Shown here: in pieces, positions 15,558 to 24,943 of the stretch
How the letters are laid out: every line of letters starts with the position of its first letter
How positions within the stretch are numbered: position 1 is the stretch's first letter
Source of the DNA: Blautia sp.
Lineage (GTDB): Bacteria; Bacillota; Clostridia; Lachnospirales; Lachnospiraceae
Assembly (NCBI GenBank): GCA_023667395.1
Contig: JAMPAC010000016.1
Span: forward strand, 1 to 58,452
Direction of reading: 5' to 3'
Length of the DNA: 58,452 nt
Made by a program: the position numbers and the translations under genes
Notes under the pieces: model-generated
Databases searched by the model: none
What the model was told of the DNA's origin: nothing
Seen by the model: the letters and a program-made list of their open reading frames with translations, nothing else

Positions 15558-16931
15558 TTAAAGCTTTTCCGCCACGTCGCTTTTCAGTTTTGCCCATGCG
15601 TCCTCATGTTCCGCATAGTAAATAGGACATTTCTTTCCGCCGCAGTCATAATGGCGTAAAATATCATCTGTTGTTAAATCGTAGGCATCCGTAAGCCACG
15701 CCAGCAGTTCGATCAGGGAATCATATGTTTCCTGTGTAAAAGAACCGTCCGTGGACTTGTAACAGCACTCGATGGAAACGGAATCATAATTCCTGGTCTG
15801 CACCGCGTAGGCAATCTCATCCAGGGGAATGCACTGGACGATTTCGCCGTTATACCCGATGATAAAATGAGCCGATGCGCTGGTGATATGGGTATCCTTT
15901 AACTGCTCAAAATAACTTCTGTTCTGCGCCGCGCTGGTATTGGGATTGGCTGTATAATGTACAAAAATACTGTTGACCTCCTCCAAAGCCTCCCCGGGAC
16001 GGGAATACTCATTGGGCGTCAGGAAATTTTCCTCCCATTCAGGATGTTGGGCAAATTCTGTGGCGGAAAGTCCCTGTACCATTCCCAGGGAGGTAGCCGC
16101 AGGTAAAATACCATCTGTTACTTTTACCTGCTGATCCTCATGCCCCGGCTCCACCGCTTTTGCGTCCATGCGTTTTAAATATAAGATGCCACAGAGCAGG
16201 GTGATGCTGAATATTCCTACCATCAGCGCCATCCGCTGCATTTTCACAATGCGCCTGCGCCGCAGGGCGGCACGCTTTTTCTCCATTGCGGCGCGTCTGT
16301 TCCTTTCCTGTTCCCCCTGAGATATTCTCCTGATTTCCAACTCGCGCTGGGACATCCTCTGGGACACCCTGTCCGCTTTCCGGCTCTGCTGCGGCATTCG
16401 GCGGAACACCCTGTCTATCTCCTGACCCTGCGGAACTGTTCTCTGCGATGCTTTTTCCATTTCCCGGCTCCGCTGCATCAGCCTCTGCGACTCCCCTCCC
16501 ATCTCCTGATCCTGCCGACTCATCTGCCGTGGCATCCTGTTCATCTCCTGACCCTGCGGCATCGTCCGACGGGACACTCCGTCTGTCTCCCGACCCTGCG
16601 GCGACACTCTCCGTGGCATCCTGTCCATCTCCTGACCCTGCGGTATCGTCCGACGGGTTCCCCCTCTCATTTCCCGGCCTTGCTGAGCCATTCTTCGGGG
16701 CGCTTCCTCCATCTCCCACTCATGCCGGACTTCCTGTCCTCCCTGCGGTCTTCTCTGCATTCTCTGAAATGACCTCTGTCCTCCCTCTCCTTGGGGCGTC
16801 CTCTGTCCGCCATATCCCCGCAGTCTTCTCTGCTGTTCATAATCCACCAGATATGGATTCCTCCTTATGCCGATCACATCCGGTTCATCCTCCATATACA
16901 TTTCTTCTTCCCTGTAAGCTTCCGCGCTCAT
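15558..16931 (-). CDS. Membrane-anchored N-acetylmuramoyl-L-alanine amidase (Amidase_2/PGRP) with repetitive cytoplasmic tail
   Basis: A 457-residue type II membrane protein. The N-terminal part is charged and repetitive, with nine 14-residue units (about 79-204). A single helix (MALMVGIFSITLLCGILYL, about 228-246) is followed by an extracytoplasmic amidase domain (about 300-457). Zinc ligands are visible as His in FVHYTA, His in LRHYDCGG and Cys in GKKCP, the Amidase_2 arrangement that cuts the MurNAc-L-Ala bond of peptidoglycan. The ATG at 16931 has a good GGTGGGGGAAG; a GTG five codons upstream is less likely. It is divergent from the blaI/blaR1-like genes, so joint regulation is possible. 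Confidence 0.88.
   Translation of the reverse strand: MSAEAYREEEMYMEDEPDVIGIRRNPYLVDYEQQRRLRGYGGQRTPQGEGGQRSFQRMQRRPQGGQEVRHEWEMEEAPRRMAQQGREMRGGTRRTIPQGQEMDRMPRRVSPQGRETDGVSRRTMPQGQEMNRMPRQMSRQDQEMGGESQRLMQRSREMEKASQRTVPQGQEIDRVFRRMPQQSRKADRVSQRMSQRELEIRRISQGEQERNRRAAMEKKRAALRRRRIVKMQRMALMVGIFSITLLCGILYLKRMDAKAVEPGHEDQQVKVTDGILPAATSLGMVQGLSATEFAQHPEWEENFLTPNEYSRPGEALEEVNSIFVHYTANPNTSAAQNRSYFEQLKDTHITSASAHFIIGYNGEIVQCIPLDEIAYAVQTRNYDSVSIECCYKSTDGSFTQETYDSLIELLAWLTDAYDLTTDDILRHYDCGGKKCPIYYAEHEDAWAKLKSDVAEKL
16320..16697. repeat. Nine-copy 42-bp tandem repeat in the amidase gene
   Basis: The minus strand encodes nine consecutive 14-residue units, for example RRTIPQGQEMDRMP, RRVSPQGRETDGVS, RRTMPQGQEMNRMP, QRTVPQGQEIDRVF. 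Period is exactly 42 bp across 378 bp, with divergence towards the 3' end of the gene. Confidence 0.9.
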
Positions 16932-17074
16932 TCGTACTTCCCCCACCTTACTGTACTACCTGAATTTATAAAGGAATAACGCTTGTCCTCTATATGTTAG
17001 ATACAGTGTAATATAGAAATGTATCATTTTTGTTTATCTTTTTCTTAATATTTTTTTATTTTTGAATTATTTTA

Positions 17075-17126
17075 TTGACACGTTTGTCTAATAGTGTTAG
17101 ACTAGCATTGTCTAAAGACGTTAGAC
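17075..17126 (+). promoter_or_regulatory. blaI promoter with two BlaI-type operators
   Basis: TTGACA (17075-17080), 17 bp, TAGACT (17098-17103). Two dyads of the same form overlap and follow it: GTCTAA-5-TTAGAC at 17086-17102 (covering spacer and -10) and at 17110-17126. Their centres are 24 bp apart. The position and duplication are typical of autorepression by a BlaI/MecI repressor. Confidence 0.85.
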
Positions 17127-17154
17127 ACGGGTACAAAGGAGGCATGATACCAAT

Positions 17155-17523
17155 ATGGAACAATATAAGCTTGGAGAAATGGAGCAGAAATTCGCGGACA
17201 TCATATGGGAAAACGCGCCCATCGGCTCCGGCGAACTGACAAAATTATGTGAAAGCGCGTTCGCATGGAAACGGACCACTACCTATACCATGCTGAAAAG
17301 ACTCTGCGACAGGCGGATATTTGCCAATCGCGGCGGTACAGTGACCGCCCTTATGACCAAAGAAGAATTTCAGGCGGCCCAGGGCGAGCAGTTTATTAAC
17401 GAAACTTTCGACGGCTCCCTGCCTCGTTTCCTGGCGGCCTTTTCCAGACGGAAGAAACTGAGCGACAGGGAAATCCTGGAGTTGAAAAAGCTGATCGATT
17501 CTTATGGGGAAGAAACACCTTAA
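17155..17523 (+). CDS. blaI: BlaI/MecI/CopY-family transcriptional repressor
   Basis: A 122-residue winged-helix repressor. The N-terminal domain (about 1-75) contains FADIIWENAPIGSGELTKLC and the recognition region WKRTTTYTMLKRLCDR, the signature of BlaI/MecI; the C-terminal part (about 80-122) is the dimer arm, the segment normally cleaved when the partner sensor is activated. AAAGGAGG precedes the ATG. A BlaR1-like protease gene follows 106 bp downstream, and two matching operators lie in the promoter. It probably represses both genes; whether the signal is a beta-lactam is not shown. Confidence 0.93.
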   Translation: MEQYKLGEMEQKFADIIWENAPIGSGELTKLCESAFAWKRTTTYTMLKRLCDRRIFANRGGTVTALMTKEEFQAAQGEQFINETFDGSLPRFLAAFSRRKKLSDREILELKKLIDSYGEETP

Positions 17524-17529
17524 AAGTCA

Positions 17530-17578
17530 ATGACCCCACTGCAAGCATGGCCATTTGCCTCATTGCTCGCGGGACAAG
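17530..17578 (+). repeat. Degenerate copy of the palindromic intergenic repeat, between blaI and blaR1
   Basis: The outer parts match the copies at 20258 and 24752 (TGACCCC..., TTTGCCTCATTGC, CGCGGGA), but the central GGGAATCATGATTCCC palindrome is missing. Confidence 0.5.
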
Positions 17579-17629
17579 ATACACCTGATCGATTAAAATG
17601 CCGCTTAGGCGGCGGAATGAGAGGTAAAC

Positions 17630-20221
17630 ATGATGGAGCGATCCTTTATTTCTGTGCTGAACATGAGCCTGACGGGCAGCCTTGTGATCCTGGCTGTTTT
17701 AGCCATACGAGTCCTTCTGCGAAAAGCGCCGCGCATTTTTTCCTACTGCCTGTGGGCGGTGGCGCTGTTTCGGCTGCTGTGCCCTTTCTCCTTCACTGCG
17801 GCATTTTCGCCGCTGAACGCCCTGCAGGTTCCCTCTGCGGAGCATGGGCGGATGGAATACATTACAGAAGACATCCTGCAGTACCAGCCCTCCGGCTCGC
17901 CGCTTGCCATGTCGGAGGGAAATATTATAACAGGTGTTTCTCAACAGGCCGAACCCCTGACTACCGGAACCTTAACTCCTTCCGAATTGATAGTAAGGGT
18001 TGTCTCCGGAATATGGCTTGCCGGAATTGCGGTCATGACGTTCTACAGCGTCATAGCGCTGGCGCGGCTGTTGAAAAAGCTAAAAACCGCCTACTGGGAG
18101 CGGGACAATATTTATATTTCAGGCGCTATTTCCACTCCTTTCGTGATTGGACTGATACGCCCCAGAATCTATCTGCCCGCCACCCTGGGCAGAGAAGAGA
18201 TGCGCTACATCCTGCTGCATGAGCAGATTCATCTGAAAAGAGGAGACCACCTTGTCAAGATCGTATCCTATGTAACGCTCTGCCTGCACTGGTTCAACCC
18301 CCTTGTGTGGGCGGCATTTTTCCTCAGCGGGAAAGATATGGAAATGTCCTGCGATGAAGCGGTCATCCGCAGGATTGGCAGCGGCGTGAAAAAGGATTAC
18401 ACCACCTCCCTGCTGTGCCTGTCCACCGGAAAACGCATTGTAAACGGCATTCCCCTTGCTTTCGGCGAGGGCGACACGGGCAGCCGGATCCGGAATGTCC
18501 TCCGCTATAAAAAGCCTGCTGCCTTCGTCATGGGCGGCGCGGCGATCGTCTGCGCCATAGCGGCGATCGTCCTGCTGGCTAATCCCGACAAATCCACAGA
18601 CCATGCGGAACCTGAAGAACTTCTGACAGAATACGGCGTCATTATGGAGGTTGAAACAGACGGCGTTACCCGTCAGATGTTCATAAGCCCCTGGTCCGGC
18701 GCCAGGGAAATTCCTGAAGCCCAGACCATCGATACTTATTTCGAACCCGGGGATACGAGGGATCCTCACCAGCTTTTACCGGGCGATCTGGCGGCCATTA
18801 CCTTTGCCTCCAGGGAGGACATCGAAGCCCAGGAAGACTCGCCCACCCGCTATTCCGGTCCTGCGGAAAGCATCACTATCATGTCGGAAAGATTTTCCCT
18901 ACGAAATCTTGGCAGCGAACCCCCCAGCCTGTTGGAAGGCGCATACCTTTTGACTTTCCCCGGAGGCGTGGTTCCGGAGGTTTCAACCGCAAAACCGGGA
19001 GATATCCTGTCCCTGTACTGGGAGGAGAACGAGGATGAGGCCTACCTGCCGCTGATTCCGGAAAGCAGCCAGTCCAGGCTGATCGCTTCCACTCCCATTC
19101 TCGCCGTCACCGAGAATGAATACGGGGGCAAAATGCTCACGGTAGGATTGACCCAATCCGATGTTTTTCAGATGCTTGCGGGCTTTGGATTCCATATCCG
19201 GTTTGCATTAAACACCGGCGACCTGCCTGCCGACACGGAACTCCAGGCTGCGGAAACAGCTCAGGCCTACCTGGACAGCCTGAACCTGCAGGAACAGGAC
19301 GCACAGGCTGCCCCGGCGGAAGAAACCACGGCCCCGCCCAATACCTATTATGTGAATATCCGCAGTGTATCGCGGAGCAGCAGGGTGATCGATACCTATG
19401 TGGCGGACGATGATTTCCCCTACGACGGCGAAATGCTTGCATTTGCAGAAAACTGCGTCTTTCAGGTCAACTACAGCAAGGTCAATATTGATTACAGGGA
19501 AGTATCCCTTGACGACTTTGCGGATCTGATAGATGCTGCAGATCATATGCAGAATAAACCGTGTCTCCTGACTTTTGAAGATGGCCTGGTGACAGAGGTG
19601 CGCCTGCTGAGCGCATGGTTCCATTACGGGATCAGCTTTGACACGTTTGGCTCCAATGCGTCTATCTATGAATACCTGTTGGAAAATGAGGGGGAAGACG
19701 CTTTTGACACCTATTATTCCCTGGTCGATACGGAAAGTATGGATATCTCCGATCACGAGGGCATCGAGACCATAGAAGTTTACACCGGTAATATCGGCGA
19801 CGGCGACAGCGGCATTGTGCTGTTCAAGAGCGTGGAGGGCGAACTGCTTTACACACAGGACGCCCATATTGCCCGGGCGGGCTGGAATAATATTTACCTC
19901 GGCGAGAGGGACGGCGTTCCCTTTATCATGAACGTGTACATAGAGGACAGATGGGATTACGGCGGATATGGCTACTGGGTGTACCGCCTGGACGAACAGG
20001 GCGGCATCCGGCAGATCGCAGGCTCCCGGTTTGATTTCCAGTTGGGTGAGGAATTCCTGACATATGACGACAACCTGTTCCGGGAATGGGTGGAGGGCAT
20101 GACCGGATGGCTGGCGGACAGCCGCCTGATCCTCAGTTCCCAGGAGGGGGAAATTCGGACGGAAAAGGTGTCCGATGCAGACTTATATAATTATGACACC
20201 CTGAATTTGAAAGACAGGTAA
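17630..20221 (+). CDS. BlaR1/MecR1-like M56 metalloprotease sensor with large non-canonical ectodomain
   Basis: An 863-residue membrane protein. Four hydrophobic helices (about 3-25, 33-55, 119-138 and 305-325) surround a zinc protease domain with HEQIH at residues 197-201 and EMSCDEA (about 240) supplying the third ligand, as in M56 (BlaR1) peptidases. After the last helix comes a 540-residue extracytoplasmic region that lacks the Ser-x-x-Lys penicillin-binding motifs of BlaR1 (about 600 residues) and that I do not recognise. It probably senses another envelope signal and triggers cleavage of the adjacent BlaI. GAGAGG precedes the first ATG. The hairpin at 20222 ends the unit. Confidence 0.88.
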   Translation: MMERSFISVLNMSLTGSLVILAVLAIRVLLRKAPRIFSYCLWAVALFRLLCPFSFTAAFSPLNALQVPSAEHGRMEYITEDILQYQPSGSPLAMSEGNIITGVSQQAEPLTTGTLTPSELIVRVVSGIWLAGIAVMTFYSVIALARLLKKLKTAYWERDNIYISGAISTPFVIGLIRPRIYLPATLGREEMRYILLHEQIHLKRGDHLVKIVSYVTLCLHWFNPLVWAAFFLSGKDMEMSCDEAVIRRIGSGVKKDYTTSLLCLSTGKRIVNGIPLAFGEGDTGSRIRNVLRYKKPAAFVMGGAAIVCAIAAIVLLANPDKSTDHAEPEELLTEYGVIMEVETDGVTRQMFISPWSGAREIPEAQTIDTYFEPGDTRDPHQLLPGDLAAITFASREDIEAQEDSPTRYSGPAESITIMSERFSLRNLGSEPPSLLEGAYLLTFPGGVVPEVSTAKPGDILSLYWEENEDEAYLPLIPESSQSRLIASTPILAVTENEYGGKMLTVGLTQSDVFQMLAGFGFHIRFALNTGDLPADTELQAAETAQAYLDSLNLQEQDAQAAPAEETTAPPNTYYVNIRSVSRSSRVIDTYVADDDFPYDGEMLAFAENCVFQVNYSKVNIDYREVSLDDFADLIDAADHMQNKPCLLTFEDGLVTEVRLLSAWFHYGISFDTFGSNASIYEYLLENEGEDAFDTYYSLVDTESMDISDHEGIETIEVYTGNIGDGDSGIVLFKSVEGELLYTQDAHIARAGWNNIYLGERDGVPFIMNVYIEDRWDYGGYGYWVYRLDEQGGIRQIAGSRFDFQLGEEFLTYDDNLFREWVEGMTGWLADSRLILSSQEGEIRTEKVSDADLYNYDTLNLKDR

Positions 20222-20256
20222 TCAAATACCCCGCAGCAAGCTGACGGGGTATTTGA
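20222..20256 (+). terminator. Terminator hairpin after the BlaR1-like gene
   Basis: A perfect 12-bp stem TCAAATACCCCG (20222-20233) / CGGGGTATTTGA (20245-20256) whose outer bases supply A- and T-rich flanks; starts one base past the stop codon. Confidence 0.8.
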
Positions 20257-20257
20257 C

Positions 20258-20329
20258 CCTCGCGGCATTCGCCAAGGTCCAAGGGAATCATGATTCCCTG
20301 GACTTTGGCTCATTGCCCGCGGGAATAAA
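20258..20329. repeat. Palindromic intergenic repeat, copy 1
   Basis: About 70 bp of imperfect palindrome: CGCGGCATTCGCCAAGGTCC on the left, a perfect core GGGAATCATGATTCCC (20283-20298), then GGACTTTGGCTCATTGCCCG on the right. The same sequence occurs inverted at 24752-24822. Confidence 0.85.
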
Positions 20330-20344
20330 CAACTTATAAAATTA

Positions 20345-20369
20345 CAGGTCGGGAATCTCTCCCGACCTG
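20345..20369. terminator. Terminator of the transketolase operon
   Basis: 10-bp stem CAGGTCGGGA/TCCCGACCTG with loop ATCTC. AT-rich tracts lie on both sides (TAATTTTAT on the minus, ATTTTT on the plus strand), so it may serve both convergent units. Confidence 0.85.
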
Positions 20370-20380
20370 ATCATTTTTCC

Positions 20381-21340
20381 TTACAGGAACTCTTTCACAG
20401 ACTTATATACGCCCTCCGCGTCCAGCCCGTACTTCTGCACCAGAGCCGCTGCGGAACCGGACTCGCCGAACACATCCTGCATTCCCAGCTTCTTCACTTT
20501 CGTAGGCAGGTTCGCGCTGAGACAGTCGCAGACCGCGCTTCCCAGGCCTCCGATCACGGAATGCTCCTCCACGGTCACCACTTTACCCGTCTTCCTCGCG
20601 CTGTTTATGATGATCTCCTCATCCAGGGGCTTGATGGTACAGATGCTCACCACCTCGGCGCTGACGCCATCCGCCGCCAGCTTTTCCGCCGCCCCCAGCG
20701 CGGAATCCACGCAGATGCCGGTTGCCACAATGGTCACATCCGTTCCCTCGCGTACAATGGAACCCTTGCCGATCTCAAAATGATAATCCGGCCTGTCATT
20801 GATCACGGGAACCGCCGCCCGCCCGAAACGGATGTAAACGGGACCCTGATATTCCAGCGCGGCGCGTACAGCCGCTTTTGCCTCCACATCATCCGCAGGA
20901 CACATTACCACCATGCCGGGAATCGTCCGCATCAGGGCGATATCCTCATTACACTGATGGGTTGCGCCGTCCTCGCCCACCGTGATGCCCGCATGGGTTG
21001 CTCCGATCTTCACATTCAGATGGGGATATCCGATAGAGTTCCGAACCTGCTCGAAAGCGCGTCCCGCCGCGAACATGGCAAAGGAACTGACAAAGGGAAT
21101 CTTTCCCACCAGGGACAATCCCGCCGCAATGCCCATCATATTCGCCTCCGCGATACCGCAGTCGATATGGCGTTCAGGATATGCTTTCCGGAAAATGCTG
21201 GTCTTGGTAGCCGCCGCCAGATCCGCGTCCAACACCACCAGATCAGGGAATTCCTCCGCCAGATCTTTCAGGGCATTGCCGTAGCTTTCACGAGTTGCAA
21301 CTTTCTTGACAATTGTGTCCTTTGCATTTTTTTCCGCCAT
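20381..21340 (-). CDS. Transketolase, C-terminal subunit
   Basis: The 319-residue half of a split transketolase carrying the pyrimidine-binding domain and the C-terminal transketolase domain. Visible parts are the thiamine-activating Glu region (CGIAEANMMGIAAGLS, about 59-74), the GEDGATHQ loop (about 124-131) and the C-terminal domain from about 190. It works with the preceding N-terminal subunit to shift two-carbon units between sugar phosphates. The ATG at 21340 overlaps the upstream stop (TGATG), showing coupling; an in-frame GTG one codon earlier is less likely. This split form is widespread in Clostridia. Confidence 0.93.
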   Translation of the reverse strand: MAEKNAKDTIVKKVATRESYGNALKDLAEEFPDLVVLDADLAAATKTSIFRKAYPERHIDCGIAEANMMGIAAGLSLVGKIPFVSSFAMFAAGRAFEQVRNSIGYPHLNVKIGATHAGITVGEDGATHQCNEDIALMRTIPGMVVMCPADDVEAKAAVRAALEYQGPVYIRFGRAAVPVINDRPDYHFEIGKGSIVREGTDVTIVATGICVDSALGAAEKLAADGVSAEVVSICTIKPLDEEIIINSARKTGKVVTVEEHSVIGGLGSAVCDCLSANLPTKVKKLGMQDVFGESGSAAALVQKYGLDAEGVYKSVKEFL

Positions 21341-22182
21341 CACGCCTCACCTGCTTTCTCTAATTCTGCGCCGATCTTCTCCAGATCCGCCATAGCCACC
21401 GCGTACTCCTCATCGTTGGGCGCCTTGCCGTGCCAGTCGATGCTGTTCTCCATATAGGATACGCCCTTGCCCTTCAGGCTGTGGAGCACGATGCAGGTGG
21501 GCATCCCCTTTGTTTCCCTTGCCTCCTGAAACGCCGCCCGCAGCGCGTCGAAATCATGGGCGTCCACATTGATCACATGGAAATTAAAGGCCTCGAACTT
21601 CTTGTCGATGGGGTAGGGGGAGCATACCTTGTCGATGGGACCGTCGATCTGGAGCCCGTTATTGTCCACAATGACGCACAGGTTGTCCAGCTTACGGTGT
21701 CCAGCGAACATGGACGCCTCCCAGACCTGTCCTTCCTCCAGTTCACCGTCGCCTAACAGGGTATACACACGGAAACTTTCCTGATTCATCTTCGCCCCCA
21801 GGGCAATGCCAACTGCGGCGGAAATGCCCTGTCCCAAGGAACCGGAGGACATGTCCACACCTGGAATGTGGAGGCAGGGATGCCCCTGGAGATAAGAGCC
21901 CAGATGACGCAGCGTCTTCAGGTCCTCCACCGGGAAAAATCCCCTGTTTGCCAGCGTGGAATATAATCCGGGCGCAGTATGCCCCTTTGACAACACAAAT
22001 CGATCCCTGTCTTTTTTATCCGGATCCGCCGGGTCGATGTTCATTTCCTCAAAATACAGGAACGTAAACGCATCCGCTGCGGAAAGAGACCCGCCGGGGT
22101 GACCCGCTTTTGCGCCGTGAACTGCGGTTACAATGCCTTTTCGCACTTCGTTCGCGTGCTTTTGCAGTTCTAAATTGTTCAT
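21340..22182 (-). CDS. Transketolase, N-terminal subunit
   Basis: The 280-residue half carrying the diphosphate-binding domain for thiamine diphosphate. The TPP/Mg motif is visible as GDGELEEGQVWEA followed by VDNN (about 150-180), with KGHTAPGLY and HPGGSLSA near the active site. GGAGGAAAC precedes the ATG. It forms the functional enzyme with the overlapping downstream gene. It sits after araD and the FGGY kinase, so xylulose-5-phosphate made there can enter the non-oxidative pentose pathway directly. A TGCTAGGAT extended -10 at 22303-22311 may give it an extra promoter. Confidence 0.93.
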   Translation of the reverse strand: MNNLELQKHANEVRKGIVTAVHGAKAGHPGGSLSAADAFTFLYFEEMNIDPADPDKKDRDRFVLSKGHTAPGLYSTLANRGFFPVEDLKTLRHLGSYLQGHPCLHIPGVDMSSGSLGQGISAAVGIALGAKMNQESFRVYTLLGDGELEEGQVWEASMFAGHRKLDNLCVIVDNNGLQIDGPIDKVCSPYPIDKKFEAFNFHVINVDAHDFDALRAAFQEARETKGMPTCIVLHSLKGKGVSYMENSIDWHGKAPNDEEYAVAMADLEKIGAELEKAGEA

Positions 22183-22373
22183 GTTTCCTCCATTCTGCCC
22201 AGGGCTGTGCCTGAAGCTTCCTTATTCATCCTGTGCAGGCACATCCATTTCCAGAGATTTCGTTCCGCAAAATGTATATGCGCCTGGACGTTCCTCAAGT
22301 TTATCCTAGCACAGATTCCCCTCCGCGTCCAGCGATTTCAGCCAAAAAATGCCGAATGTGCACGAGCACGAGG

Positions 22374-23066
22374 CTATTGCCCATAGTAGGCGTTCTCCCC
22401 ATGCTTCCTGTAATAATGCTTGTCCTGCAGTTCCTGGGGCGCAGGCTGGATCCGGGGATTGATGGTCTCCGCGCGGTAAGCCATCTTAGCCACTTCCTCC
22501 AACACTACCGCGTTGTGTACAGCCTCCTTTGCATCCTTTCCCCAGGCAAAGGGGCCGTGATTTTTACAGAGCACAGCGGGCACCGCCACGGGATCCTTTC
22601 CCAGACGCTTAAACTCGTTGACGATCAGATGCCCGGTATTCTCCTCATACGCCTCCTCGATCTCCTGGGCGGTAAGACACCTGACACAGGGCACTTCCCC
22701 ATAAATATAATCCGCATGGGTAGTGCCGTAGCAGGGAATATTCCGTCCCGCCTGTGCCCAGCTGGTGGCGTAGGAGGAATGGGTATGGACAATGCCGCCG
22801 ATGGCGGGAAACGCCTTGTAAAGTTCCCTGTGGGTAGCCGTGTCGGAGGAAGGATTGTAACGTCCCTCCACCTTGTTCCCATCCAGGTCCACCACCACCA
22901 TATCCTCAGGCCGCAGCCTGTCATACTCCACGCCGCTGGGCTTGATCACAAACAGCCCGCTCTCCCTGTCAATGGCGCTGACGTTGCCCCACGTAAAAGT
23001 TACCAGCCCATACTTAGGCAGATCCATATTGGCCTCATAGACCAGATTTTTTAATTCCTCTAACAT
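22374..23066 (-). CDS. araD: L-ribulose-5-phosphate 4-epimerase
   Basis: Converts L-ribulose-5-phosphate to D-xylulose-5-phosphate. The 230-residue class II aldolase-fold protein shows the zinc histidines in [13 protein letters not shown] (His about 97) and the KNHGPFAWG motif (His about 168), and the [19 protein letters not shown] start typical of AraD/UlaF. AAAGGAG precedes the ATG; it is 12 bp downstream of the kinase gene. Together they would carry out the last two steps of L-arabinose (or L-ribulose/ascorbate-type) use. An L-arabinose isomerase is not in the window. Confidence 0.93.
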   Translation of the reverse strand: MLEELKNLVYEANMDLPKYGLVTFTWGNVSAIDRESGLFVIKPSGVEYDRLRPEDMVVVDLDGNKVEGRYNPSSDTATHRELYKAFPAIGGIVHTHSSYATSWAQAGRNIPCYGTTHADYIYGEVPCVRCLTAQEIEEAYEENTGHLIVNEFKRLGKDPVAVPAVLCKNHGPFAWGKDAKEAVHNAVVLEEVAKMAYRAETINPRIQPAPQELQDKHYYRKHGENAYYGQ

Positions 23067-23078
23067 GCAAACTCCTTT

Positions 23079-24677
23079 CTAAACCAGGCTCTCCACCGCC
23101 GCTTTCTCCGCTTTCAGCGCGCTCTTATACTTCTCGATATAGGCATCGAAACCTGCTGCGTCCTCCGCTTTGGGCGCAATGGTTGTTCCGCTCTGTCCCG
23201 CGAATATCTTATCGCCCAGGTAATCCGCCAGGGTCTCGTCATCCGCCTTTTCCGCCATATAACAGGCAAGTATTGCCATGCCCCAGGCGCCGCCCTCGCT
23301 TGCCGTGTCCATCACCGTAACCGGCGCGTTCATGGCCGCCGCCATCAGCTGCTGCCCCACCACCGGGGTCTTGAACAGACCGCCGTGCCCCGTCAGGGAA
23401 TCCACCTTTACCTGCTCCTCTTTCAGCAGAATGTCGTTGCCGATCTTCAGGGTAGCCATGGCGCTGTAAAGATTGCTGCGCATAAAGTTGGCAAGGGTAA
23501 ACTTCGCGTCAGGCGTGCGGACGAACAAAGGCCTGCCCTCGTTCAACCCCGTTACCGGCTCCCCGGAGAAATAATTATAGGAAACCAGACCGCCACAGTC
23601 CGTATCCCCTTTCAGCGCCTCCCTGTAAAGGGTTCCGTAAAGCTCATCCATATCCGTCTTCATGCCGAACGTATCCGCAAACTGCTGAAAGAGCCCCACC
23701 CAGGCATTCAGGTCGGAGGTACAGTTATTGCAGTGCACCATGGCCACGGGACTGCCGTCGGGAGTGGTCACCATATCGATCTCCTCATGCACCTTCGACA
23801 GCGCTTTCTCCGTGACCACCATGGAGAAAATGGACGTCCCTGCAGAAATATTTCCGGTGCGCACCCTGACCGCGTTGGTGGCCGTCATGCCGGTTCCCGC
23901 ATCGCCCTCGGGAGGACACATGGGAACGCCCGCCTGCAGAGTCCCTGTGGGATCCAACAGTTTCGCCCCCGCCTCGGTCAGCGTGCCTGCCGCCTCACCC
24001 GCTTTCAGCACTTTAGGCAGGATCTCTTTCAACTTCCAGCCAAAACCGTTGGGCGCAACCAGACGGTCAAACTGCTCCAACATCTTTTCATCATAATTGC
24101 AAATATTGGAATCAATGGGAAACATGCCGGAAGCCTCACCCACGCCCAGCGCTTTCTCACCGGACAGCTTCCAGTGGATATAGCCCGCCAGGGTGGTCAG
24201 GAAAGCGATGTCCTTCACATGGGGCTCTCCGTTGATGACTGCCTGATAGAGATGGGCAATGCTCCACCTCTGGGGAATGTTAAAATCAAACACGGATACC
24301 AGCTTTTTGCAGGCTTCCTCCGTCATGGTGTTCCTCCAGGTGCGGAAAGGAACCAGCAGTTCCCCCTCCCTGTCAAAAGGCATATAGCCGTGCATCATCC
24401 CCGAAAACCCCAGCGCGCCCAGTTTCGTCAGTTCCACGCCGTACTTTCCCCGCACATCCTCCGCAAGACTTCTATAACAGCCCTGCAGGCCGTCCCAGAT
24501 ATCCTCCAGGCTGTATGTCCAGATATTGTTCTCCAGACGGTTCTCCCAGTCGTGGGTACCCATGGCAATGGGCGCGTGGTTTTCGTCCACCAGCACCGCC
24601 TTGATCCTGGTGGAACCGAATTCGATGCCAAGCACCGCCCTGCCCTCTTCAATCGCTTTCTTCGCTGTTTCGCTCAT
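23079..24677 (-). CDS. FGGY-family carbohydrate kinase, probable ribulokinase
   Basis: A 532-residue sugar kinase with the actin-like FGGY fold: an N-terminal phosphate loop ([16 protein letters not shown], about 17-32), the substrate region [13 protein letters not shown] (about 92-104), a second ATP loop ([13 protein letters not shown], about 276-288) and the C-terminal [14 protein letters not shown] / [10 protein letters not shown] segment. Relatives of this length in Clostridia are annotated variously as xylulokinase or AraB-like. Being first in a unit with araD argues for L-ribulokinase, but D-xylulose cannot be excluded. CGGAGGAGC precedes the ATG. Confidence 0.88.
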   Translation of the reverse strand: MSETAKKAIEEGRAVLGIEFGSTRIKAVLVDENHAPIAMGTHDWENRLENNIWTYSLEDIWDGLQGCYRSLAEDVRGKYGVELTKLGALGFSGMMHGYMPFDREGELLVPFRTWRNTMTEEACKKLVSVFDFNIPQRWSIAHLYQAVINGEPHVKDIAFLTTLAGYIHWKLSGEKALGVGEASGMFPIDSNICNYDEKMLEQFDRLVAPNGFGWKLKEILPKVLKAGEAAGTLTEAGAKLLDPTGTLQAGVPMCPPEGDAGTGMTATNAVRVRTGNISAGTSIFSMVVTEKALSKVHEEIDMVTTPDGSPVAMVHCNNCTSDLNAWVGLFQQFADTFGMKTDMDELYGTLYREALKGDTDCGGLVSYNYFSGEPVTGLNEGRPLFVRTPDAKFTLANFMRSNLYSAMATLKIGNDILLKEEQVKVDSLTGHGGLFKTPVVGQQLMAAAMNAPVTVMDTASEGGAWGMAILACYMAEKADDETLADYLGDKIFAGQSGTTIAPKAEDAAGFDAYIEKYKSALKAEKAAVESLV

Positions 24678-24751
24678 TGATCTGCTCCTCCGTTCTGCCG
24701 CCCTGCGGCCTTAATCTTATCCTATCAATTTCGGCGGGGTTCGTCAATCAT

Positions 24752-24822
24752 TATTCCCGCAGGCAATGAGCCAAAGTTCAGGGAATCATGGTTCCCTTGG
24801 GTCTTGGCGAATGCTGCGGGGT
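24752..24822. repeat. Palindromic intergenic repeat, copy 2 (inverted)
   Basis: The reverse complement of copy 1 with few differences: CCCGCAGGCAATGAGCCAAAG, core GGGAATCATGGTTCCC, then GGGTCTTGGCGAATGCTGCGG. It fills the start-side gap of the kinase gene, 74 bp upstream of its start. Confidence 0.85.
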
Positions 24823-24943
24823 CTGTGATCGCCGGAAGCGGTCGATCTACATAAAAAAGCGACTGATACCCAATCCCCAGGTATCGCCGCTCTCCCTGTC
24901 CTGCTAAATTCATTATAACAAAAAATCCCGCAAAATACCAGAC

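Noticed and set aside
17630-20221. Beta-lactam resistance locus
   Set aside because: The repressor/protease pair fits, but the sensor lacks a penicillin-binding domain and no beta-lactamase is present, so resistance is not supported.
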